Positions 27,190 to 40,260 of a stretch of 64,000 bases of DNA are shown one piece after another. Position 1 is the first letter of the stretch. Each line of letters opens with the position of its first letter. Under the pieces are notes generated by a model. It saw nothing but the letters and a program-made list of their open reading frames with translations, was not told the origin of the DNA and ran no database searches. The translations under genes and the position numbers were made by a program. The DNA comes from Artocarpus heterophyllus (taxonomy: Eukaryota > Streptophyta > Magnoliopsida > Rosales > Moraceae): NCBI GenBank assembly GCA_025403435.1, contig CM046341.1, forward strand, positions 5,403,462 through 5,467,461, read 5' to 3'.

Positions 27190-29145
27190 GTGAAGTTGAC
27201 GGCTAGGGTTAAATGCACGGTCATAGATAGTGACACGTAGACATGATGACGTGGCATATATTGTACACGCGGCGAGATTTCGGGGGTTGTAGTTTCACGG
27301 CAGTTCCATCCCACAAAGCGACAGGAAGCGGAAAAAGAGGATCGATTTTAGTGGGTCAACCGTTTTACGTGGGACCCGATCTGACGTGTCCACACTGGTC
27401 TCCCCAAAAAGTAGTAGTTTAAAGCGGAGGTCTGATCTGTTCACCTTCCCGTGACGAAGACTTCTCACCGCAACAGAAAGACAAGAGGAAAATTAATTAA
27501 TTAAAAAAAAGAAAAAATAATAATAAAATAAAGCGGGAGAAAAAGTGTTGCGGGACATAAAGCAAAGTAATGTAAAAGGAGTTGCTGTGTACCGAACATC
27601 GGTGACGGCTAGGTGAGTTTCAACAATGCCTATGTTATAAACCAGATAGATATTTACCGACTGAGAAGGAAAAGCGGAAGAGACTAGCGAATAACAAGAT
27701 CCGAGGCGACGAATCACCATGAAACAGTGCTCTACGTGTCCACGTCGGATGAACACGACACGTAGCGATGAAGACACTGCCACGCTGTACAACTTTGATT
27801 GTAAAATAAATATAATAATTTATTTATCCATAAATAAATAATGTCCAAATATTTTTCTTTTTTGCTACTGATAATATCCAATTTTTTTTTTTTCTATTTA
27901 TTACTTAATGTGAACCCCGCCACAAGCGCATGGAGTAAAAGCGGGAAAGTGGAAGGGCCCTGTTTCTTTTTTTTTTAAATAAGTTATTTATTTTAAATTT
28001 TTTTTGTTTTAACTGGGCTGTAAAAATTGAGGGGTCGAGTGGGTTAGTTCGCTTTTTTTGGTTATTTATTTATTTATTTATTTTTGGTTTAAAATAATTT
28101 GGTGGGACCCAGTACACGTCACCCTAACGCGCCACATCCCACGAACGTGACAATAGGCCTACGCGAGGAAATAGTTTCTAGATCGGCAGCTAAATGTGGG
28201 ACCCACACTTCTCGGAAGTTCCGTGACTGCGATTCCAGTTAGCCTACCCCGCCTCTTCGCTTTTCTCAGCCGTACGATCGAAAGCATCCGACGGTCAGGA
28301 TGAGGAGCGCTGATCAACGCGCACGAGCCTCCCTGGTTTGATGCCAGATCGGCTCGAAATATAAAAGGTAGGATTTTAGTTTTATTGTAACGTAGATATT
28401 CTATGTTAAACGCTTTATTAGAGGATTAAAATTTTAAAAATTTAAATTTTTGATTTAAAATAAACAAATATATATATAATTTTTAATACTTAAAATTTAA
28501 ATTTATATGTAAAAAAATATTTGATTAAAAATAATATGAACTACAAATTTAATTATAAATAATATAAAAATTATATATATTATAATAAAAAAATTATTAT
28601 AACGTAACCACCAACTAAATATCTTATAAAAAATTTTAAAAGTTTTTGAAAAAAACGAACCCTAATGCCTTTGCCTTGTCTATCGTTTTAAAATCGGAAT
28701 TTTGGAGAAGATAAAAAAATATAATTATAATTAATTAATAAAATGAAAAGAAAAATTGGAATACAAAACGTGGAATAGAAATAATGAACTTGACCGGTGG
28801 AAATGATATTTTCCGCGGTCACCTAGATTCCTTGTGATCGACATGTTGCTTTTACCAAGGTCCCTAAAACCGGGTATAACCGGTCACCCACGTCCCTGCC
28901 AAAAACTTCTATTTTTGTTCATTAGAATATTGATCATGGATTCGTGGACTACAGTGTCCCCACTGAGAAGGAAATGTTAAACAAACGATTAAAATAATAT
29001 TTTTCAGTATTTAATTATGTATCTGTTCGATGTATTACTATTATTATTTTATTATAATTGTTAAGTATTAGAATATAGTACCAAATCGGTAGTGAGTAAA
29101 CATGGAAGCTTGTTGGAGAAGCAAAAAGTTGACACGTGGTGGTAC
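27190..29145. promoter_or_regulatory. ACGT-core-rich block upstream of TIC
   Basis: Repeated ACGT cores: GACACGTAGAC and GATGACGTGGCA (about 27.23-27.26 kb), TTTACGTGGGA and CTGACGTGTCCA (about 27.36-27.39 kb), CTACGTGTCCACGTCGG and GACACGTAGCG (about 27.73-27.77 kb), TACACGTCACC (about 28.1 kb) and GACACGTGGTGG (about 29.13 kb). These are the cores bound by bZIP and bHLH factors in light, clock and ABA responses. The block lies 0.6-2.5 kb before the TIC start codon, consistent with a distal promoter. That role is inferred. Confidence 0.35.
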
Positions 29146-29369
29146 TGGCAGAAAAGGTTGAGGGTCACCAAGACCAGCAGATTAACGGTTCAGATGTTGC
29201 CATGTCAGTCGAGCCGATCCACTGCCGCTGGATCTGTCTGGACGTTACGGTTGAGATTGAAAGATGTATTATGGGTCCAGATCGTGGCCGTCCGTGAGGG
29301 TTTGGAGTGGGTTTCGCTGATAGTGAAATAGCGAAAAGATAATGAGATGAGAGCACAAAAGCAAGACAC

Positions 29370-29441
29370 AGAGAGTTACAGAGAGAGAGAGAGAGTTAGA
29401 GAGAGAAAGAGAGAGCACAGGGGACTTCAGGCGCGCAGATG

Positions 29442-29476
<35 letters not shown>

Positions 29477-29709
29477 AAGAAGGAGATAAGTGAAAGCGAG
29501 GATTTTTTTGCCCAGTGAAGAAGATCTTCGAAACTTTTGAATCAGTTTTGCGCTTATATATATATATACACACAGACTATATATATATAGGGGTGGGAGC
29601 CTGCGGATTCCTGTGGCGGCGGTTCCATTTCCGGCGAATTATGTTAGGTTTCCGTTGATGAGAGATGAGATTACTCCTCTGGATTTGGTGAGAGAAAATA
29701 AGAAGAGAG
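29370..29709 (+). other. TIC 5' UTR with GA microsatellite
   Basis: GA-rich leader directly before the TIC start codon, including an unbroken (GA)n tract at about 29444-29473 and a TATATATATA tract near 29556-29590. GA/CT repeats are common in plant 5' leaders. The transcription start site is not fixed by the sequence. Confidence 0.4.
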
Positions 29710-32700
29710 ATGGATAGGAATCGAGAAGCGAGGAGAGCAACCATGGCGGCTACAAATGGGTTGCCGAGACGAAGACACAGAACCAGCAGTCTCAGAGACT
29801 CTCCAGGTTGGGAAATTTTCATCAGATCTAACCGATAAGAGGAAAACCTAGCTTTAAAGCGAATATCTTTTTCTTCATTCTAATGGTTTTTTTTTTCCTT
29901 GATTGTAGATGAAGATGGACCGGTGGAGTTACAAGAGACGGCGAGGCTGAGGGATCGAGGAAGCGGGAAGAAGGATCGAGATCGAGATCGTGATCGCGAT
30001 CGAGAGCGGGAGCGGGAGCGGGACCGAGACCGTGACCGTGACCGTGACCGGCTAAGCCGGAGCAAGAGGCGGAGAGGGGATAGATTGATGCACGGGAGCA
30101 GAGAGGATGGCGGAGACGACAGCTCGGAGGAGAGCGTGAATGATGAAGAGGAGGACGAGGACGAAGACGGTGGAGGCGGCGTCGGTGTTGGTGTTGGTGG
30201 TGGCTCCGTAAGGATGCTTCCTCCGCCAAACCCGACGGCGGCGACGTCGGCGTCGTTGTCGTCTTCGTCTTCGATGCTGAATCATCAACGGAAGAGCTTC
30301 CAGCCGGCGAAGAATTTTAGAGCAGCGCCGACGTTGAAGGCCCCCGATGAGATGATTGGCGTGTTGGTGCCGAGAAAAGCACGGTCAGGTAGAGCGGCGG
30401 AGGAGATTGAAAGAAAAAATCTTTATTTTTTTCCCCTCTTTTTCTCTAGATTTGGTGGATTCTCTGTATTCTGATTTGTCCTCTTTTTTCCCTTTTTTTC
30501 TTCTTCAGCATCTACAAAGAGGTCGCATGAATGGATTTCTTCGGGGATTGGGATTGTTGCGGAGCAAATTCACGGACAGGCTTCGACGTCGCCGGTCCGG
30601 CCAAGCGTATCGGCGGCGGCACCGACGGCGTCGCAAGCTCCGGTCTCACCGTCTTCTTCCAATGCATCGGTTCGGAAGAAGCTGGTGGGTCTTGGCTTTC
30701 TATCAATTCTAGTTTTCAGTTAAAATCTCTTTCCCCAAAGAGTTGTGCTCCGATGATTTACTGACGAGTTCTCTGCTGTTGTAGAAGCCCAATGGACCGA
30801 AACTCCGGCAGCCGAAGATGCCGTCGAAGCCGTCTTCATCGGCTCAGGACGAGATCGAGATAGAGATCGCTGAAGTTCTGTACGGGATGATGAGACAGCC
30901 CCAGGGACCGTCGAAGCAAGAAATCATGTCCAATGATTCAATTAAGCTTGAATCAAGAGAAGCCAATAACAAATCCATGAGCGATGCGAAATCCTCCGGT
31001 GATGCGAAATCCAGAGTTTCGTCTCCGATCTCAAGCTCGCAATATGGAGCGCCTCAGTCTTCTTCACGTTCGTCGCAGCCTGTTGGCGAAGCCGCGTGGG
31101 GTGTGTGTGTTGGTGGGTATCTTTTCTTGAGCTCTGCAAAGAGCTCAATCTTCTTCTTCTTCTTCTTCTGCTCTAACTCCGTGCTCCGTCTGCTTTCTCT
31201 GAGAAACTGTGGGAAAGGATGATGAACTCTGGACTTGGGTGTCAGATTCCGAGCCTTTCTCGTGGTTTCTGGGTGAGCAAACAGAGTACTTCCAACTTGG
31301 GTCTTTTTTGCCTTTCTGTGATGGCAACAATCTTGATGAGTTTTTTTTTCCCCTCTTTTTTCTATCAAATTTTGCAGCACCCAAGAGGAAGAAACCCCGT
31401 CTCGTCAAGTACGACGCCAAGTATGAAGACGCCAAGCCTTCACTTTTAACCGCTCAAAGCAATCCCATTTCGTCTACACCCAAGGTCCCGGCCGAGCAAC
31501 CGGCGAAAACTGAGGCTGCTTCGGCTAATTTGGAGAAAATCGCAGGATCTGCAGCTGAAAATGGAGGGATCGCCTCCGACACGGCGCAATCCAACGCCGT
31601 ACCGGCACAGACGACGGAGGCTCAGCCCGAGCCAATGAAGGTAGAGAATAATCTTGTCTCAGATTCAAAGTCCGTCGCTGAGAAATCAGAGCCTCGGGAT
31701 TTGGGAGTGAGCAAGGAAGAACCTCAATCTCCCAAGAAGGAATCTCCTCCTGGGCATAGATTGGATGATAAGCGTGAGACTGTGACAGCTGCAACTAAAT
31801 CGTAAGCATAAAAAAAATCTTTTTTAAACCCACAAAAAAAATTGTCTTTTGAGGTTGGGCTTTCGAGTTTCCCTTCTAATTTCTAATTTCTGTTGTGGTT
31901 GTTTGTTTTTCTAGGAATTCAACAATCTCCGAGGTTGAGACCCAGCGAGAAGAAAAATTCCAGATAGATCTGATGGTGTGGATCTTGTTATTGCGGAAAA
32001 AAAAATCTGTGAATTTTCCCAGTCCAAAAATTATTTTTCTTATATTATATTCATTTTTGGATCCTTTTTTTGCTTTTTTCTGCAGGCTCCTCCTCCGTCA
32101 AGATCGTCTCCAGAAAGAGATGGTGAGATTAATTTTGTGGCTGTAGATGCTAAACCTATGGCGATAGATACAGAAACGGTGTGTGGGCCCACCCCTCTCT
32201 GCCACTTTTTTAGATTAGCTCCCCAGTTTACTGTTTCAGCATGATGAATGATGGTTGCTGCCTTATAAATAATAATGAAAAATTATGTCCTTTTTCTCTC
32301 TTCTCTCTCTCTCTCTGCTTCTTCTTCTTTTATCTGCAGGAAATACAGCGTGTGATTAAAGAAGATGCCAAGGCATTGAAAATCGGTAGAGAAGAAGCTG
32401 CAAATGTTGAACCTGAGAAGACGAAAGCTACTAATGTTACTACGCCAGTTGAGGAAGCTGAATCCAAGAAGCCAGCTGTTGTCAAGGAGAGGAATATTGA
32501 TCTGCAGCTTGATTTGGAGAAGGCTGATGTTAGAGATAGCAGCAGCAATGTTGTTGGCGTTAGCGGAAACAAGCTTCACCAGCAGCATATTCTCCCACCT
32601 AGGCAACAGCAACATCAACAACACCACCAACAACAACAGACTAATAATAATGAAAAAACTGGTATTTCTTGGAGATTCTGATTCCCATCTCTTCATCTTG

Positions 32701-35700
32701 TTTTTCCTTTTCTTTGAGCTCTCTACCCAATTGGGGTTTTTGCTCTTCACCTGATTTTCTTCCTCTCTTATTCTCTGTCAGCTCAATCTGGTGCTGTACC
32801 TTTGCCAATGTCTATGGCTGGCTGGCCTGGTGGGCTTCCTCATATGGGGTATGGTCGGAAAAAAATTGTTTCTTACTTTTTCTTGGGATTTTTACTTTTC
32901 TTCCCTATTGAGAAAATGACTATGCTGTTCTCGGCAGATATATGGCACCTTTACAAGGAGTGGTATCCATGGACGGGACAACCGTTTCTTCTGCTGCTAT
33001 ACAAGTATGTCATTTTAATTTTAATTTTTTTTCGCAGAAATTTCATCCGAGTCTCTTCTTCCCCAAGATTCTCTCTTAAGCTTCTTTGGATAATTTTCTC
33101 TTGATCTGATGAAATTCCCAACCTTTTGCAGCCACCACCATATCTCTTCACCCAACCTCGGCTGCAGAGGTGCGCAACGCATTGCTACATTGCGCGGAGC
33201 ATATCCTATCACCAACAGATTGCGAGGATGAATCCCTTCTGGCCCACAGCAGCAGCTGCTGGACCTGGATCCCTTTATGGTGCCAAGCCCGGCAATCTCA
33301 ACGTTTTGCCTTCCCCTGACTTGCATGCTAACATTCCTGGCCGAGGGGTGAACTCGGTTCAGGACAAAGGTCAAGGTCTCGCCATGTTTCCTGGTCAGTC
33401 TGGTAAGGACAAAGCTTCCCAGGCAGCCAACGTTGTGGATGGTGCTCAGAGAAAGCAGATTTTGCTCCAACAAGCTCTACCCCCTGGAGCACCTAGTAAT
33501 ATACTGGTACGCTTTTCACAAAATTGTGTCTTTTTCTTCTTTTTTGGTTGATGGGATTGGTTTTGACTTTCTGTGGGTTCTTGTTTTTGATATTCAGCAA
33601 GCGCCTGCTATCATCTTTCCTTTGAGCCAGCAACAGGCAGTTACTGCTGCTTCTGTTAGGCCGGGGTCTGTGAAGTCTCCTTCAGCTGCTGGCAATGCAA
33701 CTTCCTCAAGCGTGCCTAATTCGACCTCAGCTACTGCCTCGGCAACAGCTGCAGCTGCTGCTCCAGCGATAACTTTTAGCTATCCAAATATGCCTGGAAA
33801 TGAAGCTCCTCCGTATTTGGCTATCAATGCATATCCATTTCCTATACCTGCACATGTTGGGGCACCACCGGCTTATAGAGGAACGCATCCTCAGGGAATG
33901 TCTTTTTTTAATGGGTCATTCTATTCTACTTTCCATCCTCAGCTTCAGCAGCAGCAACCGCCCTCTCATTTGCAGCAAAATCAACAAGGCCACCAGAATC
34001 CCGGTATGTCTAGCAGCTCCTCGTCATCTCAAAAACACTTGCAGAACCAGCAGCAGAGACCGCCACATGGTGGTAACAATGTAAATGGTGGTGGTGGAAA
34101 CTCGCAGGGCTTTCCCACCTCGAAAAACCAGTCTTCACAGCCATTACAGTTGCATCAGCGGCAACAGCAAGGGCAACATCTCTCTCATCCAGCTCGCCAA
34201 CTTGAGTCTGAGATGGGTAGCGAAGATAGCCCATCAACTGCTGATAGCCGTGTATCACGTCCAAGCATGAGCATTTATGGCCAGAATTTTGCAATGCCGA
34301 TACACGCGCCAAACTTTGCTTTGATGACGCCTGCGTCGATTGGGACAGCAGGTGGGGCACATGGTGCTAGTGGAAGTAATGGCGAGAAGAAGCAGCAGCA
34401 GCAACAAGGCTCAAAGAGTGGAGGAGTAGAGCCTTCTCAAGCTTTTGCCATGTCTTTTGCTCCCATCAATGGCGCTACCAGTGCTCCTGGCCTTGACATT
34501 TCATCAATTGCGCAGCAGCAAGCAATTTTTCCAGATGTCAGGCAAGGCTATTACATTGCTGCAGCTGCCACTGCCGCACAAGCAGCGGTACAACAGAAGA
34601 AAAATTGTCGTGTGTCTGAGGATGGGAAAACTGGAGGCGACTCCACTAATTTGGAAGAAGAAAGAAAGGCAATGAAGGGTTCGTCTGGTGTTGGGCGGTC
34701 AATTGCTTTCTCCAGGCCTGATTTGTCTGATTTATCTGGTTCTACTATGCCTGGAGCCACAGTAGTTGACAGCTCTGCGAGAACTCTCAACCTAAGCTCT
34801 TCTCAACAACGACCTTCCAGTTCTGTCATGCCTGCTGCCATTAGCAATGTAAATGCTTCCAATGCCCAGCAGCAACTGCAGCGGAATCAGCAGCAACAGA
34901 TGATTCAACTTCAGAAGCAACAGCAGCAGCTTGCAGCAGCAGCGCGAACAAAAACACCGCCGACAAGCAACGGCAATGTTTATTCTGATCACCTTACATC
35001 ATCAATGGCCGCTAAGTTCCTGAATGCTCTATCCACATTCCCACAGAACCTGGTTCATAGCAGTAGTAGTCCAGCTCAGTCTCCGCAGTGGAAGAACTCT
35101 ACGAGGTCAACCACTCCTCAAGTCCCTTCTCCGTCCATGACCTCATCAACGTCATCATCCCTCAAAAATCTCTCTCAACAGCAAGGCCGTGCCCAACAGG
35201 CCCACACGCAAATATCGTTTGCGGCTAATCCGAAACCATCATCGCAATCTCAAGGGCTACAGCCCGCAAGTAGCAACCAGTCCCCATCTCCTCCAATAAT
35301 GGTGGGGTCCCCCACAACTTCTTCCGTGTCAAAGAGTGCTGGTGGGAGCCCCAGGACAACTACTTCCACATCCACAGGGAACAAAGTTGGGCAAGCCTCT
35401 TCACTGTCATCTCAGCAGGCCAAAACCTCACCTTCCGTCCCCAACATGAAGTCTTCTCCGGTCAGTGGGAAAAATGTCCCGTCGATCCTAGGCAATCCCC
35501 ATATCACTGCATCTTCAAGTGCCGGGACTAAGGCTCAGTTACCTCAACAGCAGCAGCAGTTGTCCAAGCAATCACTGCAGCAAGCACAATTGTTCTTCTC
35601 GTACATTCCAACTCAAAATCCGCATTCTAATAGCCCAACCGTGACTACAGCAGCAGCCTCAAGCGCATATTCTCAAAGGCGACGCCCTGAGCAACAGCAG

Positions 35701-36012
35701 CAGTCGCAGAGCACGTCGGGGGCATCCTCAAATGGGATGTTGTCACTGTGCCCTTCTGTGACTTTATCAAACACTAGTACCTCTGATCCCGCCAGGGCTG
35801 CTGCCGCAGCTGCAGTGGCAGCCGCTGCCGCTAGCAACATGAAAGGCTTGCCGTCCCAGGCTCTCATGCATCCTGCTCAATTTGCCGCTGCCGCTGCTGC
35901 CCAGTCTGGGAACCCCCATCAGCTCTTTCCTACAGGGTTCTCCTATGTTCATGCTGTTCCCACCGCGGTTCAGGTGAAACCAGCCGAGCAGAAGCAGCCT
36001 GCTGGTGAGTAG
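29710..36012 (+). CDS. TIC: TIME FOR COFFEE, nuclear circadian-clock regulator
   Basis: TIC is a plant-specific nuclear protein that sustains clock amplitude and affects jasmonate, metabolic and stress signalling. I join 12 exons: 29710-29806, 29909-30388, 30509-30684, 30785-31100, 31378-31801, 31915-31975, 32086-32178, 32340-32661, 32782-32848, 32938-33004, 33132-33506, 33598-36012. The frame closes at 4893 nt (1630 residues, slightly longer than the Arabidopsis protein). Signatures: the N-terminus MDRNREARR; an Arg/Asp repeat (about 49-83) followed by a basic SKRRRGDRLMHGS; EIEIEIAEVLYGMMRQPQG (274-292); APKRKKPRLVKY; GYMAPLQGVVSMDG; and RCATHCYIARSI (about 713-724). The long last exon is Gln-, Ser- and Ala-rich and low-complexity, as expected. 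The least certain junction is exon 4 to 5, where donor 31101 is chosen to keep frame. Confidence 0.93.
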
Positions 36013-37090
36013 AATGATGTCAAATTAGTGCTTTTTGTTGCAACCCCATTACACGATACAGAAGCAAAAGAAAAAAAAAAAAAACTGGGAAAGAGTTAGA
36101 AAAGAATTTCGGTTTTGAATTGGGGATTGTCAAAATTTTGAAGGGAATGACGGTTTTTGCCCGGGAAATGACAATTTGCATGGCTTCTGGCAGCATGAGA
36201 AGAAATGAAGAGATGAAAGATTGCGCCTTTCTGGGGAAAGAAAAAAAGAAAAACAGGATCAAAGAGAAGGGAAAGTCGGAGCTTTTGAAGCCACAATTCT
36301 GGCACTGGCAAAACAAAATCCTGTGGAATGTGCTTGGAAAAAAAGTGTATTTATCTATATACACCTTTTGTGTTTATAATTTGACAGGGTTTATGGGTGA
36401 AAAGTCTAATTGAAATTCTGTTGGTATGATGGGGAGAAGAGGATGGGCAATGCTGAGGACGGGGGAAAAAAAGTTGATCAATGTTTTTTGTATGTGAAAG
36501 ATATTCCAAGGAAGAATGGTAGAAAAAGACGAGGAAGAGGGAGAGAGCAAAGACCCACCTTTCTTTCTTTTGGGGCTGTAACGGAGGTTTCTTTTCTTTT
36601 ATTGTTTTTTTCTTTTTTACTCTTTTCTCAATTATAATTTTCGTTTTTATCCCCTATGGAGGTCTAATTTTTCCAGAATAGAAGCGGTTAAACGATATGA
36701 TCTTTTGACGTATATGTTTATATATATCTATATGTGCAATGGAGGGGGAATGGTGTATGTGTATATATGTCTGGGCACATATAAAAGCAAACCCTTCTTT
36801 CAATTTTCTTTCTTGCTTTAAGTATCTGTCGGTACTTGTTTTCTTTGGCTTGGCTTTGTGAATCTCTGTTGATTGAATGGTATTTATTATTTTGTAAGAG
36901 ATTTAGTAGAGAAAAAAAAAATGTAGGAAGTTGTTGCTCTCCTTCATGTGGGCTAGTCTTAACTTTATTCCAAATGGAAATACTGTCTAGGAGGAGTGAA
37001 TGGACATTTTGACAGAGCAAAAGAAAAGATGAGGTTCTGTGTCTATATTTCTTTCTTTCTTTCATTTTCTCCCTTCTGTTTTGGTGATGA
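36013..37090 (+). other. Probable TIC 3' UTR and downstream flank
   Basis: Gene-like base composition continues for several hundred bases after the TAG (purine-rich, not MITE-like), then gives way to T-rich sequence at about 36.6-37.1 kb. No canonical AATAAA was seen close to the stop, so the end of the transcript is not fixed. Frames here are not gene-like. Confidence 0.3.
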
Positions 37091-38188
37091 AAAAGACACT
37101 AGATAATTGCGCCAGCAAAGATGACGATGATGTGGATGAATGGGGGCCCAAGGAAGTTCAAACTGTACAAACCCCATTTTGGAACTCGCTGTATGGCTTT
37201 ATGTTACGTGGGGAGGGATTGCTTGTGGGCCATAGGCCTCACTCCCCTCACACACACACACGCACACACAAATTTCATTGTCTTGGGTGTCATAATTCTA
37301 CAATTTTGCCCCAACAGTTAATACCACCACTACTCATTGACAAAAGTTGGTTGTTGAAAAGGGCTTAGCCTCATTGTTGTCAGTATATTACACGTGGCTC
37401 ATCTTCATCTTTGTAGATATCTAACTTTATCTTTTTCTATATCTGCTTTTATATTATTATTATTATTATTATTGTGTTCTTTAAAAAATCATTGCTTTAG
37501 TTATGATTAAATTAATATCTCACGTCTTCGATCAGATGTATGGATTATTCTTGAGTTTCCATATTTGCCCTTCAGATTGGTCCCCATTAAAGAGAGTAGA
37601 GCTTCGCTATCAGGGCGGTTTGGTCTTCCAGAAACCTGCCCTGTATGTAGACATGTCCCTTTGACAATCTTGCCTGTGACATGAGGATGACTCTGGGGCA
37701 TGCTCTCAAGATATACAGGTGTTCCCATCATCTTCTGTTTCACTTTTGAATATTATAGAATAAAATAAAATACAAATACATTGTTTTGTTATTTATTGCT
37801 CTTTTATACGAAAGGCCAACCGTGCTATCACTTCCAATTATGGCTGTCACTTCACCTCAACCCTTTTCTAACACATTCTAAGTGGGTAAATCTAAGCATT
37901 AGAATGTTAGTGGAAAGTTTTTAACAGATATAATAAAAAAATTAAAAAATTATAATAATTTAAAATTTTTATATGTTATAGTTTTTATTTAAAATTTTAG
38001 TTATAATTAACTTATCAAATGAACCATAAGTATCTCTATTTTGCTTTGTGGTACCAAACTTAAGAGGTGAATACATGAATAGTTGTGAATTTTTATCTCC
38101 CAAATTAGGCTCTCATTTTTAAGTATTCAAAATATATAGTCCCTTGTACTTCTAATGTGCCAAAGCTTGTCCTTAACGTTTACAAAAA

Positions 38189-38300
38189 GTGTTTGCAAAG
38201 TGTGATTAAACTAAAATTTTTGAACAGAAAATTATAACATGTGAGAGTTTTACATTATAACAATTAAAAGTTTCGGTTAAAACTGATTTTACCAAACATC
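38189..38300. repeat. Short TGCTACAGT-family MITE
   Basis: Starts GTGTTTGCAAAGTG and ends ATTTTACCAAACATC. The interior carries TAACATGTGAGAGTTTTACA, the motif shared by the family. Confidence 0.4.
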
Positions 38301-39839
38301 ATATTTAATAACTTATTGAAGTAAATGAGCTTGTTGTTTAAGAGTGTTTCATTCGAGTTAAATTCATATCACTTCGTAAACATTTTCTTATTAGATTTAT
38401 TGCAGAAATGGAAACATATCATTGATGAATCATATTTTTGTTGAATAATAATAAAAAAAAATTATCAGTGTAATCTCATTTCCATTTCCTTCCTCCATAA
38501 CAAAAATTCAAGAGTATACGAGGATCTTACTTAATACTAGTCAAAGGTTTATTAGATGTACATATTTATGAAATCCGAATTCTAGGAGATTCTAACTTTC
38601 TATTTCATCGTCAACAAAAAAAGATTATCATTTTAGACTTGGTTGCCTTTTCTTTTGGCTTGCTGTTGTTTTCTTCTTAAAAAAAAAGCCCTTACCCAAG
38701 AATTTTTGTAATGAATGGATAAAAAATTTTTTGCTGTTGTTTTCTTTTGGCTTGTTGTTGTTTGCTATTTTCTAAAATGGATAAAAGTATTTTTGTGTCT
38801 TATAATGGTATGGGACCATTTCAAAGGAAAGGAAAAAAAAAGTTTTTTATTTTTTATTTTTTTATTTTTATTGTGTGAGTTTCTTTGTGAGATCTATCTA
38901 ACCCCATCATCTAAAAAGGAAAAAGAAAAAGGAAAGGATCTGGTGAGAATATTTGAATGGCTTCTAAGGCTACAGATCTCACATTTGATTGTTCCTTTCT
39001 TTATCATTCTTTTGGTGATCTGAGAAAAGACAATTACGTTTATTTATCTGCTTATTTGTGTCTAAAAGGGACCCACACACATATATATATATATGTGGGA
39101 ATCAATAAATATTGATAATATTAATACCCATGCTTTGCACCACTTTCAAACTCTAATACTTAAGAAACTATAGAAATTTTGAAAGAATACGTTATCACAC
39201 CAAAATGTTGTAATCACATATTTTGGCCCCACCACCACTTACAATTAATAATAAAAAAATATAAAGGTCACTGTATAAATGTGTTTATGGAGGATTTGTC
39301 ACGATAAGAGATCATGATAAGTGACAAGGTTTTAATTATTAGATCTTTCTTCTGTAACAGAATGAAATGATTTGTCAACAATTTTGTCTGATGCTACAAT
39401 AGGTTTACTTGAATATCTCGTAATTGTTCTAAGCTAACACACACGTATTCCTACTTGCGTGTGTGTATAAATTTGTATATTCTTCCTGGAAGATTTTGAG
39501 GAAAGGGCAAAAAAAAATTTCTAATTAGATAAATGGTCTCTTTTTTTTTTGAAACCAAAAAATATGTTTTTCTATGCAAATAAACTGTCTTAATTTTTTT
39601 CAAAAAAATAAGAAAAATGACTGTAGCAGGATAAGGAACCTTAACATAATAAAAAAAAAATTTGAAACCGTTTTGATGTCTAAAAAGCATTTTTTTTGTG
39701 CCAAAAACTATCCAAAAAAAAGAACCATTTACCAAAAAAAATTTTCCCAGAAGGCCATTTCTAAAAATCCCAACTTCCTCCTGGGTGGTCCTTTTTTCTT
39801 AATTACTTTTAGAGCGTATAAATAATAAGGATTGGAAAA

Positions 39840-40260
39840 CAAAATAAAATAATAAAAATGAGAAATTATTTTTTTTCTTTTTAGTGATTTCTTATATGTT
39901 TGATAGGGTAATAAAAAACAATCTTAATTTTTTTTTAGTATTAGAGATCTATTTAATATGATTATTAAATTATTCTTTTGAGTACATAACTAAATAACTA
40001 TAATAACATTTGAATTTAAACATCTATATAAATTTAGTTTTTATTTCCTGCGATAGGAAGTCAATACTAAGTGGTATAAGAATTGACATTATTAACTAAA
40101 AAAAAAAAAGAATTGATATTTTCTTTTCTCATTCTCTATGTTGTATAGGGTCCACAAAATTCTTTATTATTGATTTTGTAAGTAACCACGTTATTAAAAA
40201 GGAAAAAAATCACTTCTTACTGTCTCTTTTCCTCTCCCTTTAATATAAAGTAAACATGCA
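39840..40260. repeat. Dispersed repeat, second copy at 62.6-63.0 kb
   Basis: Shares ordered blocks with 62630-62975: AAAAACAATCTTA, TTTTTAGTATTAG, AGGAAGTCAATACTA (GGAATCAATACTA), TATGTTGTATAGGGTC, TTTTGTAAGTAA, and AGTAAACAT / AGTAAATAT. The copies are diverged and the class is unknown. Confidence 0.45.

Larger units (their letters stand above)
24254..29369. other. Intergenic DNA and TIC upstream region
   Basis: AT-rich with MITEs at 24416-24580 and 26185-26540 up to about 27.1 kb. From about 27.1 to 28.35 kb it is GC-richer and dense in ACGT-core motifs (separate entry). From 28.37 to 29.09 kb it is AT-rich again. The frames at 27.5-27.8 kb (minus) and 29.1-29.3 kb (plus) do not resemble any family I know. 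Confidence 0.5.

Noticed and set aside
29092..29331. 79-codon frame before TIC
   Set aside because: Lies in the promoter region, does not join the TIC frame and resembles no family.
29828..30288. Arg/Ser and Arg/His-rich minus-strand frames
   Set aside because: Antisense of the Arg/Asp repeat in TIC exon 2.
33800..34360. Frames on both strands within the last TIC exon
   Set aside because: Shadows of low-complexity Gln/Ser/Ala coding sequence.
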